NCBI GenBank assembly: GCA_964448135.1
Contig: CAYUVH010000064.1
Span: forward strand, 1-64,000
DNA length: 64,000 nt
Direction: 5' to 3'
From: CAYUVH01 sp964448135
GTDB taxonomy: Bacteria; Verrucomicrobiota; Verrucomicrobiia; Limisphaerales; UBA8199
The notes below the pieces were generated by a model. The model had not been told where the DNA came from and searched no databases. It was given only the letters and a program-made list of their open reading frames with translations. The position numbers and the translations under genes were made by a program. How positions within the stretch are numbered: position 1 is the first letter of the stretch; every line of letters starts with the position of its first letter. Of this stretch, positions 42,028-51,286 are shown in pieces.

Positions 42028-42106
42028 CCGCGAATGAACGCCAATGAACGCGAATGAGGAAAAGTCCCTATACCTCTGATTCGCGTTCATTGGCGTTTAT
42101 TCGCGG
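42028..42106. repeat. Near-perfect 28-bp inverted repeat (CGCGAATGAACGCCAATGAA family)
   Basis: Arms 42028-42055 and 42079-42106 pair with one mismatch around a 23-nt loop. A single diverged arm occurs at 35212-35241. It lies upstream of both the esterase and the FmdB-like gene, which are divergent. Confidence 0.85.
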
Positions 42107-42210
42107 CTGCCCTTTCTTTTCGGGAATTTGGCACCAACGTGTCCCTTGACGGCTGTGTAGCTACTCCGCAAGTTACCTCTGGCCCGCGCTAAGCCGCGGC
42201 GCCGTTGGTT

Positions 42211-42708
42211 ATGCCCATTTACGAATACGCCTGCCCGAAGTGCCGGGTGATTTTCAGCTTCCTTTCGAAGCGGATCAATCCCGACCGCCTGCCGACCTGC
42301 CCGAAGTGCGGGAACAAAAAAATGTCGCGGCAGATGAGCAAGTTTGCGCTTTCGCGCGGATTAAAAGAGCCGTCGGCGCCGGGCGCTGAAGGCGAGGGCG
42401 GGCCGATGCCTGATTTCGATGATCCGCGCGTGGAACGCGCCATGATGGAGATGGAGCGCGACATGGAGCACCTGGACGAAAATAATCCCAAGCACATGGC
42501 GCACATGATGAAGAAGATGAAAGACCTCATGCCGCCCGGCAGCATGCCCAAGGGTCTGGACATCGCCATCAAACGCCTCGAAGCCGGCGAGGATCCCGAG
42601 AAAATCGAAGCGGACATGGGCGACGTTTTTGGCGAATTGATGGGCGGCGAAGGCGAAGGTGGCGGCGCCGGGAGCTACAAGCGCGACAGTGGCCTTTACG
42701 ACTACTGA
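42211..42708 (+). CDS. FmdB-type zinc-ribbon protein
   Basis: 165 residues from ATG 42211. The N-terminus MPIYEYACPKCRVIFSF ... PTCPKCGNKK carries two CxxC pairs of the FmdB/CxxC_CxxC_SSSS zinc ribbon. The remainder is acidic and Met-rich (ERAMMEMERDMEHLDEN, MAHMMKKMKDLMPPG), probably helical. Family members are small regulators of unknown target. Confidence 0.85.
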   Translation: MPIYEYACPKCRVIFSFLSKRINPDRLPTCPKCGNKKMSRQMSKFALSRGLKEPSAPGAEGEGGPMPDFDDPRVERAMMEMERDMEHLDENNPKHMAHMMKKMKDLMPPGSMPKGLDIAIKRLEAGEDPEKIEADMGDVFGELMGGEGEGGGAGSYKRDSGLYDY

Positions 42709-42746
42709 GGCGCTGGGAGGCAACCATGGAGGGTGACTTTTGATCA

Positions 42747-42865
42747 TTCTCTGGCATCCTTTTCGGATGCGGGAGAATTCTGATTTTACCGGTGGTCGTT
42801 TCTCGCCAAGCCTCGAAACGACCACCGGCTACCTTATGTCATCCCTTCGGGATGCGGGCAAAGAG
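42747..42865. repeat. Cluster of three small hairpins
   Basis: GCATCCTTTTCGGATGC near 42758, a perfect 14-bp pair CCGGTGGTCGTTTC (42789-42802) / GAAACGACCACCGG (42815-42828), and CATCCCTTCGGGATG near 42840. They fill the 212-bp gap before the Nudix gene. Confidence 0.75.
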
Positions 42866-42920
42866 ACTTTGCCCTGCCCGTGGTTTCAACTTGTAACTCT
42901 GTAACCTTTTCAAAATTCGC

Positions 42921-43379
42921 ATGGCTCACATCCACGAAAAAATCGATTTCACCGTCGCGATCTTTGTCGTCAGCAAAAGCAAAATCCTGGTCATCCACCA
43001 TCGCAACCTGAACAAGTGGCTGCCGCTGGGCGGGCATATCGAGTTGGATGAAGATCCGGAGCAGGCGGCGATTCGCGAAGCAAAGGAGGAAAGCGGGCTC
43101 GACGTCGAATTGATCGGTGAGCGACCGCCGACCACCGGACCAGGGACGCGCGCGTTGATCGCGCCGCGGTTTCTTGACATCCACCGTATCAATCCGACGC
43201 ACGAGCACATCGGGATGATCTACTGGGCGCGGCCGAAAAACGGCTCTCTCACCCTGGCCGACGCCGAGCATCACGACATCCGATGGTGTTCCTCCGCGGA
43301 ACTGGATACCCTGCGCCCCGAAATGAGTGACGCGGTGAAGTGGTATTGCCGCAAAGCGCTGGCGGAAGTGCGCGACTGA
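42921..43379 (+). CDS. Nudix hydrolase
   Basis: 152 residues. A complete Nudix box runs from Gly38 to Leu60 (G-x5-E-x7-REAKEESGL), so metal-dependent pyrophosphohydrolase activity is expected. The substrate is not predictable. ATG 42921. The C-terminal part (HHDIRWCSSAELDTL) is typical of the family. The MFS gene follows after 65 bp. Confidence 0.92.
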   Translation: MAHIHEKIDFTVAIFVVSKSKILVIHHRNLNKWLPLGGHIELDEDPEQAAIREAKEESGLDVELIGERPPTTGPGTRALIAPRFLDIHRINPTHEHIGMIYWARPKNGSLTLADAEHHDIRWCSSAELDTLRPEMSDAVKWYCRKALAEVRD

Positions 43380-43444
43380 GCGCAGTCACCACGCAGCTTG
43401 AGTCCGTTTCAACCTTGTAACGTTTTTAACCTTTCACCACCTGA

Positions 43445-44632
43445 TTGTACTCACGCCGCTTCAAAACCGGTTACTTCGTGCTCGAAGGCTTCAACTCCTT
43501 CAGCACGATCCTGTACTTCTACTACTTCTACTTTTTCATGCAGAAGGTGTATGGGTATGGCAACGGAGCCAATCTTGCGCTCGCCGCGCTAAACGGCGCC
43601 TTTGGCGCTTTTTTCTCGTGGTATGGCGGGCGCTTTGCGCAACGGCGCGGGTATTTCACCGCGTTGAAAGTGGGCTTCGGCTTGATGCTGGCGGCGTGGG
43701 CGATCGGGGCCTTTCTGCATACGGCGGCGCTGCAGATCGCCGTCATGCTGGTGGCGGTCACCGGGATGAGCTTCACCTGGCCCACGCTCGAGGCGCTCGT
43801 GAGCGAAGGCGAAACCCGCAAGGGCGTGCAGCACAATGTCGGTATTTACAACATCGTGTGGGCAAGCACTGGGGCGACAGCGTACTTCACGGGCGGCGCG
43901 CTGTTTCAGGCGCTGGGCTTCAAGGTCATGTATCTGCTGCCAGCGGCGATCCAGATCGGGCAACTCGCGCTCACCCTCTGGCTGGAATCAGAGGCTCGCA
44001 AAGAACCGACGGCGGCCATCCCGGCTCCGGAAAACAGCTTTCCCGAAGGCACACGCGCCCACGCGCAAAACTTTCTGCGCATGGCGTGGCTGGCGAACCC
44101 CATGGTCTACATCTCCATCAACACCCTGGTCGCCGTCATGCCGGGCATTGCCGGTCACCTTGGACTCTCCACCATGGCCGCGGGTTTCTGTGGATCACTG
44201 TGGTGCTTCGCGCGCGTGATTGCGTTCGTCGGGCTCTGGCAATGGAGCGGGTGGCACTATCGCTTTCGGTGGTTGATCGGCTCTTACTCCGCGATGGTGG
44301 CATCCTTCGCGGCGATTGTTCTCGCGCCGAACCTGGCGTTGTTCATTACCGCCCAACTCATCTTCGGCGCGGCGGATGCGCTTATTTATTACTCCTCGCT
44401 TTTCTACGCGATGGATGTCGGCGAAGCCAAAGGCGAGCACGGCGGCATTCACGAAGCGGCAATCGGCGTGGGCAACACGGTCGGCCCAATGGTGGGCGCG
44501 GGGGCGTTTTATTTTCTCCCGCAATACGCGAGCAGCGGCACGGTGGCGGTGGTGGCGTTGCTGGTGTGCGGCGGTGGAGGGTTGGTTGCGATACGCAAAA
44601 GCTCCAAGAACCAAGGACCAAGCACCAGATAA
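43445..44632 (+). CDS. MFS transporter
   Basis: 395 residues with about 12 transmembrane helices; the loop 2-3 motif is GAFFSWYGGRFAQRRGYF. A stop codon sits directly before TTG 43445, so the start is that TTG or ATG 43538; the TTG keeps the first helix. The substrate is unknown. The last ten residues (SSKNQGPSTR) are encoded by a dispersed repeat that begins at 44597, so the natural C-terminus has been replaced or extended by repeat sequence. Confidence 0.85.
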   Translation: MYSRRFKTGYFVLEGFNSFSTILYFYYFYFFMQKVYGYGNGANLALAALNGAFGAFFSWYGGRFAQRRGYFTALKVGFGLMLAAWAIGAFLHTAALQIAVMLVAVTGMSFTWPTLEALVSEGETRKGVQHNVGIYNIVWASTGATAYFTGGALFQALGFKVMYLLPAAIQIGQLALTLWLESEARKEPTAAIPAPENSFPEGTRAHAQNFLRMAWLANPMVYISINTLVAVMPGIAGHLGLSTMAAGFCGSLWCFARVIAFVGLWQWSGWHYRFRWLIGSYSAMVASFAAIVLAPNLALFITAQLIFGAADALIYYSSLFYAMDVGEAKGEHGGIHEAAIGVGNTVGPMVGAGAFYFLPQYASSGTVAVVALLVCGGGGLVAIRKSSKNQGPSTR

Positions 44633-44713
44633 GTTTTCCAAGTCTCAAACTTCAACTTTGGGATTCGGCTGGTGCTTGGAATTTGATGTTTATCTGGTTC
44701 TTGGAGCTTCCGC
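44597..44713. repeat. Paired CCAAGGACCAAGCACCAG / CTGGTTCTTGGAGCTT repeat, copy 6
   Basis: Two oppositely oriented copies (AGCTCCAAGAACCAAGGACC ... and ... GGTGCTTGGAATTTGATGTT, TATCTGGTTCTTGGAGCTT) form an imperfect long inverted repeat. The left copy codes for the end of the MFS protein. Confidence 0.75.
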
Positions 44714-44798
44714 CGGATGCTTCCGCCTTGCTTGAAGCGGTAATCTTGCCTAGAAATGAAATCGTCATTTTGACGTTTAACACACCATATCACGAGCC

Positions 44799-45569
44799 AT
44801 GTCATCTCTCGCCGGAAAAACCGGGATCGTCTTCGGAGTCGCCAACAAACGTTCAATCGCCTGGGCCATCGCGCAGGCCTGGCGGCAGGCGGGCGCCACG
44901 CTGGCCTTCACCTACCAGGGCGAACGGCTGAAGGAAAACGTCGAGGAACTCGCCGGCACTTTTGGCGCCGACACCTTGATCCTGCCATGCGACGTGACGC
45001 GCGATGAAGACATCGCCACCGTGTTCAAGGCGGTGGGTGAAAAGTTCGGGAAGTTGAATTTGCTTTTGCACTCCGTGGCGTATGCGCCGAAGGAAGCCCT
45101 CGAAGGCGAGTTCGTAAACACGAGCCGCGAGGCATTTCGCATTGCGCACGACGTCAGCGCCTATTCGCTCGTGGCGCTCGGCCGCGCCGCCGCGCCACTG
45201 ATGACGGACGGAGGCAGTATGGTGGCGATGAGCTACTACGGCGCCGAAAAGGTCGTGCCGCACTACAACGTGATGGGCGTGGCGAAAGCCTCGCTCGAAG
45301 CCAGCACGCGCTATCTAGCGTATGATCTGGGCCCGAAGAAAATCCGCGTGAACTGCATCAGCGCCGGCCCGATGAACACCCTGGCCGCGCGCGGCATTTC
45401 CGGCCTCACCGGAATGTTGAAGCACTATGAAGCGCACGCACCGCTGAAACGCAATGTCCTGCCGGAAGAACTCGGCGCCACGGGCCTCTTTCTCGCGAGC
45501 GACGGCGCGGCCGCCATTACCGGCCAGGTGATCTACGTGGACAGCGGATACCAGATCATGGGAATGTAG
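44799..45569 (+). CDS. fabI: Enoyl-[acyl-carrier-protein] reductase FabI
   Basis: 256 residues. Catalytic Tyr156 and Lys163 (HYNVMGVAKASLEAS) lie at the same numbers as in Escherichia coli FabI. The NADH motif GVANKRSIAWAIAQ is the FabI-specific variant of the SDR fold, and SVAYAPKEAL carries the second Tyr. It performs the last reduction of each fatty-acid elongation cycle. Monocistronic; a repeat lies on each side. Confidence 0.95.
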   Translation: MSSLAGKTGIVFGVANKRSIAWAIAQAWRQAGATLAFTYQGERLKENVEELAGTFGADTLILPCDVTRDEDIATVFKAVGEKFGKLNLLLHSVAYAPKEALEGEFVNTSREAFRIAHDVSAYSLVALGRAAAPLMTDGGSMVAMSYYGAEKVVPHYNVMGVAKASLEASTRYLAYDLGPKKIRVNCISAGPMNTLAARGISGLTGMLKHYEAHAPLKRNVLPEELGATGLFLASDGAAAITGQVIYVDSGYQIMGM

Positions 45570-45579
45570 CTCCTTCGGA

Positions 45580-45628
45580 GAAGCTCCAAGCACCAAGATC
45601 CAAGCTCCAGAGAAGCTCCAAACTTCAA
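45580..45628. repeat. AGCTCCAAGCACCAAGATCC-type repeat, copy 7
   Basis: Lies between the convergent fabI and rsmB stops: GAAGCTCCAAGCACCAAGAT and CCAAGCTCCAGAGAAGCTCC. Confidence 0.75.
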
Positions 45629-45646
45629 TTGTTCGGGGAGCGAAAC

Positions 45647-46939
45647 TCAGGACTTTCGCAACCGCGTCACGTAGGCCCCATCCACTTCGTCCTTGAATGG
45701 CAGCAATTCGCGCTCCTGTTCGAGTTTGAAGTCCGCGTGGGCCGCGAGAAACTCTTTCACGACTTCCGAATTCTCTTCTGCTTCAAGACTGCACGTGCTG
45801 TAAAGAAGAACACCGCCCGGTTTTAATCTCGGAGCGGCTTTGATCAATAGATCCAGCTGCACTTTCCTCAGTCGTTGAATCTCCTCCTCGCGAATCCGCC
45901 AGCGCAAATCCACCCGGCGGCGCATGACGCCGGTGTTGGAACACGGCGCATCAATGAGAATGCGGTCGAAGGTAACAGGCTGCCCGGCGTCCAGGTCGGC
46001 AGGCGCAAGCAACTCGGCATTGGTGACGCCCAGGCGCGCGCAGTTTTCCGAAACCAGTTTTAGCCGGTCGGCCGAAAGATCGCTGCCCACCAGCCGGCCC
46101 TGGTTCTTCATGAGTTGGGCCACAAAGCTGAATTTGCCCCCGGGTGCGGCGCAGGGGTCGAAGATGGTTTCGCCGGGTTGCGGATCGAGTTCGTGGACGG
46201 CCAGCAAAGTGCCCGGATCTTGGATGTAGAACCAACCGTCCTTGAACGAGCCCAGTTCGGCCAGCGGCGGATGCTGCTTGAGTTCAAATGCCAGGTTCGG
46301 CGCCAGCCAATCCCGCGCGACCGGATCAAATTCGACTTTTTCCTCCTGCCAGCGGGCGAGCAATTGCTCGGCGCTCGTCTTGAGCGCATTAACGCGCGCG
46401 AAGGTCTTGGGCGGCGTGTTGTTCCACTCCATCAGTTTCGCTGCCTTTTCGGCGCCCCACCGGGCCGTCGAGCGCTTCGCCAGCCATTCCGGATGCGAAT
46501 AGCCGAGGTGCGGCTGGGCGGTCTTGAGTTCCTCCAGCTTGCGGCGGGTGGCGCCCTCCTCGCGCAAGAGTCCGCGGAGCAGTGCGTTCACAAAAGAAGC
46601 CCTGGATTCAAAGCCGCCTTCGCGCGCCTGCTTCACCGTTTCGTTTACGGCGGCATGAGCGGGGATGCGGTCCAGCCAGAAGAGTTGGTAGAGGCCCAGC
46701 CGCAACAGGATTTGCAGGCCGGGCTTTTGGACGCGGCCATCGGTGCGCCCGGCGATCAGCCAGTCGAGGGTGGCCTGCCAACGGATGACGCCATAGACGA
46801 GTTCCTGGCAAAGGCGGCGGTCCGGCGGTGAGAGGTTTGCCTGCGCCAGCGCGTGGTCGAGGCGGTCTTCGATAAAGCCGCCACCTGCGGGCCGCGTCAG
46901 GACGTTGGCCGCGATTTGTCTTGGATTATGGTTGTTCAA
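45647..46939 (-). CDS. rsmB: 16S rRNA (cytosine-967-C5)-methyltransferase RsmB
   Basis: 430 residues from TTG 46939. N-terminal NusB-like helical domain (QIAANVLTRPAGGGFIEDRLD ... LCQELVYGVIRW), then the SAM-dependent domain with DPCAAPGGKFSF, the catalytic motif IDAPCSNTGVMRRRVDLRWR and the second Cys in YSTCSLEAEENS. It methylates C967 in 16S rRNA. The open frame continues 617 codons upstream but that part is antisense to the greA-like gene, so the TTG just before the NusB-like domain is chosen. No clear Shine-Dalgarno. Confidence 0.92.
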   Translation of the reverse strand: MNNHNPRQIAANVLTRPAGGGFIEDRLDHALAQANLSPPDRRLCQELVYGVIRWQATLDWLIAGRTDGRVQKPGLQILLRLGLYQLFWLDRIPAHAAVNETVKQAREGGFESRASFVNALLRGLLREEGATRRKLEELKTAQPHLGYSHPEWLAKRSTARWGAEKAAKLMEWNNTPPKTFARVNALKTSAEQLLARWQEEKVEFDPVARDWLAPNLAFELKQHPPLAELGSFKDGWFYIQDPGTLLAVHELDPQPGETIFDPCAAPGGKFSFVAQLMKNQGRLVGSDLSADRLKLVSENCARLGVTNAELLAPADLDAGQPVTFDRILIDAPCSNTGVMRRRVDLRWRIREEEIQRLRKVQLDLLIKAAPRLKPGGVLLYSTCSLEAEENSEVVKEFLAAHADFKLEQERELLPFKDEVDGAYVTRLRKS

Positions 46940-46987
46940 TGTGTTTAATCTTGGAGATAGCCCCCTGAGGGCGCGAGCGATAAAGAC

Positions 46988-48892
46988 ATGGGACAAGATA
47001 TGAGAGAAGAGTTCGAGAAGATGGCTGCGGCTGGCAAGGTGGAACGCCATCACATCGAAGCACTTACGGCGCTGGCTTCGAGCGGGTTTTGCATGCATCG
47101 GAGCTGGGGTTTCGGGCGTATCCGCACCGTGGACCCGGTCTTTGCAAAATTCACGATCGATTTCGAAAGCAAGGCCGGCCACGCCATGGACCTCTCCTTT
47201 GCCGCCGAATCCCTCAAGCCCATCCCCAAGGATCACGTCCTCGCCCGCAAAATTTCCGACCTCGAAGGCCTGCGCCAGCTCGCGGCCACCAACCCGATCG
47301 AATTGGTCAAGCTTGTCCTCAACAGCCACGGCGGCCGCGCCACGGCGGACCAGGTCCAACACATGCTGATGCCGGAAGTGATCCGGGACGATTGGAAGAA
47401 GTGGTGGGAAGCCGCCCGCCGCGAACTCAAGAAGGACGGCCATTTCCAAGTACCGCTCAAGAAGACCGAGCCGATCATTTTCCAAGCGAACGAAGTCTCG
47501 CTGCAGGACCGCTTGATGACCGATTTCCGCGCCGCGAAGGGCCTGAAGGCGCGCATCGTGGTCGTCAGCGAGTTGGTGCGCAACGCGCCGGACCTGAAGG
47601 ACCGCGCTGCCGTGGCCAACGAAGTGATCCCGGCGTTGAATGCCGAAATCACCAACTATCAGCGCACGCAGCCGGCGGTGGCTCTCGAAGCGATTTTCGT
47701 GCGCGATGATTTGCGCGAGGCCGCGGGGGGAATCCCGGCGGCTGCGGAAGGCGAAGTGCCGTCCAAGGCGGTCTGGGCCCAGGACATGAAGCTCGGCCTG
47801 GTGCTGGAAGTGGTGCCGGCGGTGAAGCATCGCCGCGCGCTCGAATCCTTCAAGACGGCCAATCCGGAACGCTGGAGCGAAGTTCTGCTGCTGGTCATCA
47901 ATTCCGTCTCTGCCAAGCTCTGCCGCGAATTCGCCGGCATCCTGATTCAAGAAGGCAAGATGGCGCAGCTCAAGGAGACGCTCGCCCGGCTCATCAGCCA
48001 GCACGCCGCCGGCACGGAGTTGCTCCTTTGGCTCGCCCGGGATCGCAGCGATTCGTTCGCGGACATCCTCGGACCGGAAGTATTTCGCGCGATGCTCACC
48101 GCCATGGAGCGCGACCAGTTCAACGAAAAGCGTTCGAACCGCCTGCGCGATTTCATTCTCGACGACCAGGAATTGCTGGTCGAGCTCATTGGCTCCGCCG
48201 ACCTCGACATCATCAAGGATCTCACCCGCGCCCTGCAGCTTTCCCCGTGCTTCGACGACATGGACAAGCGGTCCCTCCTCGCGCGCATCGTGAAGAGCTA
48301 CCCCGCGATCCAGTCGCTCATCTCCGGCGAGCAATCCAAGCAGGAGAGCAATCTGGTGGTGTCCTGGGAAAGCCTTGAGCGCCGCAAAAACGAATACCAC
48401 GACCTGGTCGAGAAGCAGATCCCGGCCAATTCGAAGGAAATCGCGACCGCCCGCAGCTACGGCGATTTGCGCGAAAACCACGAATACAAGGCCGCCAAGG
48501 AAATGCAGAAGATCCTCATGCGCCGCAAGTCCGAGCTCGAAGCGCAGCTCGTGCGCGCGCGCGGCACCGATTTCGCGAATCCGCGCACCGACGCCGTCAG
48601 CATCGGCACCATCGTGCGGACCAGCAATCTCGGCACCAACCAGAGCGAGCAATTCGTCATTCTGGGCGCCTGGGATTCCGATCCGGAAAAGGGGATCGTC
48701 AGCTACCTCACCCCCATGGCGCAGGCCCTGGTGGCGCGAAAGGTTGGCGAGGAAGTCGAATTTGAGGTCCACGGCAATCGCTATCGGCATCGCATCGATT
48801 CCATCGAACCTTACAAGGTTACGGAAGCGGCGCCGGCCCCCGAGCCCACGTCCGCTCCCGAATCGGCTCCCGAATCCGCGCCGGCCACGTAA
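46988..48892 (+). CDS. greA: Large GreA-family transcription elongation factor with N-terminal helical extension
   Basis: 634 residues. The last 170 are a complete GreA: coiled coil with the acidic tip ARSYGDLRENHEYKAAKEMQ, then an FKBP-like domain (IGTIVRTSNLGTNQSEQFVILGAWDSDPEKG ... EFEVHGNRYRH). The first 450 residues are a long helical region starting with a small strand-rich module (CMHRSWGFGRIRTVDPVFAKFTIDFESK) similar to RNA-polymerase-binding SH3-like domains. Chlamydiae also carry a GreA of over 700 residues, so this layout is probably a PVC trait. Expected role: rescue of backtracked RNA polymerase. Divergent from rsmB, 48 bp between starts. Confidence 0.9.
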   Translation: MGQDMREEFEKMAAAGKVERHHIEALTALASSGFCMHRSWGFGRIRTVDPVFAKFTIDFESKAGHAMDLSFAAESLKPIPKDHVLARKISDLEGLRQLAATNPIELVKLVLNSHGGRATADQVQHMLMPEVIRDDWKKWWEAARRELKKDGHFQVPLKKTEPIIFQANEVSLQDRLMTDFRAAKGLKARIVVVSELVRNAPDLKDRAAVANEVIPALNAEITNYQRTQPAVALEAIFVRDDLREAAGGIPAAAEGEVPSKAVWAQDMKLGLVLEVVPAVKHRRALESFKTANPERWSEVLLLVINSVSAKLCREFAGILIQEGKMAQLKETLARLISQHAAGTELLLWLARDRSDSFADILGPEVFRAMLTAMERDQFNEKRSNRLRDFILDDQELLVELIGSADLDIIKDLTRALQLSPCFDDMDKRSLLARIVKSYPAIQSLISGEQSKQESNLVVSWESLERRKNEYHDLVEKQIPANSKEIATARSYGDLRENHEYKAAKEMQKILMRRKSELEAQLVRARGTDFANPRTDAVSIGTIVRTSNLGTNQSEQFVILGAWDSDPEKGIVSYLTPMAQALVARKVGEEVEFEVHGNRYRHRIDSIEPYKVTEAAPAPEPTSAPESAPESAPAT

Positions 48893-48904
48893 TTGGTGAC
48901 AGAG

Positions 48905-48992
48905 CCAAAGGCCCGTTCCATACCAGCCTGGGCCAACGGCCCAGGAGAACCGTGCCCCAACGAAAATCTTGAGGGCTGAAGGCCCGTCCCCG
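48905..48992. repeat. GGCCCGTTCCATACCAGCCTGG repeat, copy 4
   Basis: CCGTTCCATACCAGCCTGGG, CCAACGGCCCAGG and GAGGGCTGAAGGCCCGTCC. This is the inverse orientation of 15935-16050. Confidence 0.7.
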
Positions 48993-49071
48993 GGCTCTCT
49001 TTACCTTGCCATCGCGCGCAAGGACGGGAATCGTTGTTACCTCGGCTAAAAAATCCTTAATAGATCAGTGT

Positions 49072-51273
49072 ATGCAGCAGTGTCGCAATTCGCATTTTTG
49101 GTTGACTATCCTCCTTTATGGCGTGGTGACATCTCTCTTCGCGGCCGATGCCCGTCCTGATCTTGCCGGCAGCGTGCGCGACACGAACGGCACGGCGCTG
49201 ACCAACGCCTCCGTCTTCATCTTCACCGCCGGTCCTCGCAAAGGCGCGGGCATCATGTGCCCTTCCTGCTATGCGGACTGTCGCAAAAGCGCCGCCACCG
49301 GGCCCGAAGGCAAATTCGAGATTGCCGCGCTGGATCCCAACCTCATCTTCGAGGTCCTGATCCTGGCGCCCGGGCATCTCCCCACGTTCATCAACAAAGT
49401 CGATCCCGCCCAAGGACCGCTCGAAGCCAGAATCAAGCCGCGCGCCACAACCAATCTTCCGCCTTCGCAAGTCGTCTTTGGCCGCGTCGTCAACGCCGCC
49501 AACGAACCCGTTGCGCGCGCCGTGGTTTCCATCCATGGGACACGAGTCGGCAATACGACCTCCAGCCGCCCTCCCAAAGGGCTCGATCCCCTGGCCGTGA
49601 CCGACGACCAGGGCGAGTTCGCCCTTTATTCAACCGTGAAATTCGATGCCCTGGAGTTGAGCCTGCAGGCCTCGGGTTATGCGCGCGCCAACGCCACTGA
49701 GGTGCGCGGCGGCCCGGACCGGCGCGTGTTCAAGATGACCACCGGCGCGACCGTCACCGGGCGCGTGCTCTGGCAGGGCCGGCCGCTCACCAACATCACC
49801 ATGGGCATCGTGGGAACCGACCGCGGCGAAGGGCGTTTCACGGGCGAGTCCGTGATCGCCACGCAACCGGACGGAAAATTTCTCTTCGTCAATCTGCCGC
49901 CCAATCGCGAATACGCCCTCTACGGCCGCATGGAAACGCTCCAGCCATACGGCGTGATTCCCCTGCAAACGATCAAAGTTAAGGGCGACGACTCGCTGAC
50001 CAAGGTGGGCGACATCAAGGTAATCCCCGGGCATCGGTTGGCCGGGCGCGTCGAACTCTCCGACGGCAAGCCCCTGCCGAAGAATACCCACCTGATGCTC
50101 GACCGGCCCGAGGGCTGGGACAACCTGGTCGTCGAACTCGCCGCGGACGGTCGCTTTGAGTTTACCAATGTGCCCGCCGAGTCCGTCACCGTGGATTCGC
50201 GCGTCCCCCATTACCGGCTCTCCGCGCGCAATGCGAGTCTCAGTCGCCTGAATCCTTTCGAACTCGTCGGCAAAATCACCGGTGACAAAACCAACCTGCT
50301 CGTGTTGCTCGAGCCCGGGAGCGATTTGCCGTCGGACTATTCCTCCGGCGAGGTTAACCTGGAGAATCTGCCGCTCACGGGAGCTGAAGGCAAACTGGCC
50401 GATCCCAACCTTATCACGATCACTGGCAAGGTCACGGACGCGCAGACTGGCAAGCCGCTCTCGAAATTCCGCGTCACGCCGGGCTGGTCCATGGACGAGG
50501 AAGCGGGCAACTGGGTCGAATGGCGCCACCACCGCGCCGTGGATGGCGCCGACGGACAATTTCAACTCCAAGTCTCGCTCCAAACCGGTGTCGCCCTGGT
50601 GCTGGTGGAAGCCGAAGGCTATCTGCCCGTAAAATCCGGCCCGCTCAACCGCCAGCACGCCGCTTGCTCGCTTCAGTTGCAACCTGGCACCGGCCCGCGC
50701 GGCCTCGTGCAGATGCCGGATGGTTCACCCGCCACCAATGTCGCCGTTTGCTACCTCGTCGCGGGCGAGCGGGCGGTATTACTCGCGTCGGGAGGTTTTG
50801 GCGGCCCACCCGAAGGCCTGCGTTCCATATCACGAACCAGTTCGACCGGAGAATTTAGTTTCGCGCCAAAAATCGGGGATGGGGAGTTGTTTGCCGCCGC
50901 CCCCGCCGGCTTCGCGAGTTGCCAGACCGCGAAGCTGGCGGGTGGCGCGGCCAGGCTGGTGCTCCAACCCTGGGCGCGCATCCATGGCCGGCTGCTGAAA
51001 GACGGGAAGCCCGCGCTTCGTGAGCCACTCAATCTGTTTCCAGCCGCGCAGGTCCAGTCAGCGCTCATTCCGGAAGGAACCGTGACGGACGACGAAGGCG
51101 GGTTTGCGTTTGAGCGGGTTCCGCCCGGCGATCTGGTCATCTCCACGCGCGCTCGCGCCGCTCAACCCGGTGCCTGGACCATGCAACCCCAAAAGAAATT
51201 CACGGTACAGCCGGGCCAGGAACTCGACCTCGGGACAATCGCGCAGCAACTGCCGTCCAAGGCGGCAAGGTAA
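49072..51273 (+). CDS. Secreted protein with carboxypeptidase-regulatory-like repeats
   Basis: 733 residues from ATG 49072, with a signal peptide (HFWLTILLYGVVTSLFAADA). The protein is a chain of about seven CarboxypepD_reg-like / transthyretin-like beta-sandwich repeats (DLAGSVRDTNGTALTNASVF, VVFGRVVNAANEPVARAVV, VTGRVLWQGRPLTNITM, LAGRVELSDGKPLPKN, ITGKVTDAQTGKPLSKF, IHGRLLKDGKPALREPL). A Cys pair CPSCYADC lies in the first. No catalytic residues are seen. Likely periplasmic or surface-bound, with a role in binding. Confidence 0.8.
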   Translation: MQQCRNSHFWLTILLYGVVTSLFAADARPDLAGSVRDTNGTALTNASVFIFTAGPRKGAGIMCPSCYADCRKSAATGPEGKFEIAALDPNLIFEVLILAPGHLPTFINKVDPAQGPLEARIKPRATTNLPPSQVVFGRVVNAANEPVARAVVSIHGTRVGNTTSSRPPKGLDPLAVTDDQGEFALYSTVKFDALELSLQASGYARANATEVRGGPDRRVFKMTTGATVTGRVLWQGRPLTNITMGIVGTDRGEGRFTGESVIATQPDGKFLFVNLPPNREYALYGRMETLQPYGVIPLQTIKVKGDDSLTKVGDIKVIPGHRLAGRVELSDGKPLPKNTHLMLDRPEGWDNLVVELAADGRFEFTNVPAESVTVDSRVPHYRLSARNASLSRLNPFELVGKITGDKTNLLVLLEPGSDLPSDYSSGEVNLENLPLTGAEGKLADPNLITITGKVTDAQTGKPLSKFRVTPGWSMDEEAGNWVEWRHHRAVDGADGQFQLQVSLQTGVALVLVEAEGYLPVKSGPLNRQHAACSLQLQPGTGPRGLVQMPDGSPATNVAVCYLVAGERAVLLASGGFGGPPEGLRSISRTSSTGEFSFAPKIGDGELFAAAPAGFASCQTAKLAGGAARLVLQPWARIHGRLLKDGKPALREPLNLFPAAQVQSALIPEGTVTDDEGGFAFERVPPGDLVISTRARAAQPGAWTMQPQKKFTVQPGQELDLGTIAQQLPSKAAR

Positions 51274-51286
51274 AGCCAAACGGAAT

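Noticed and set aside
46940..48790. Minus-strand extension of the rsmB open frame (over 600 codons)
   Set aside because: It is antisense to the well-supported GreA gene at 46988-48892 and has no recognisable domain; only the part from TTG 46939 is RsmB.
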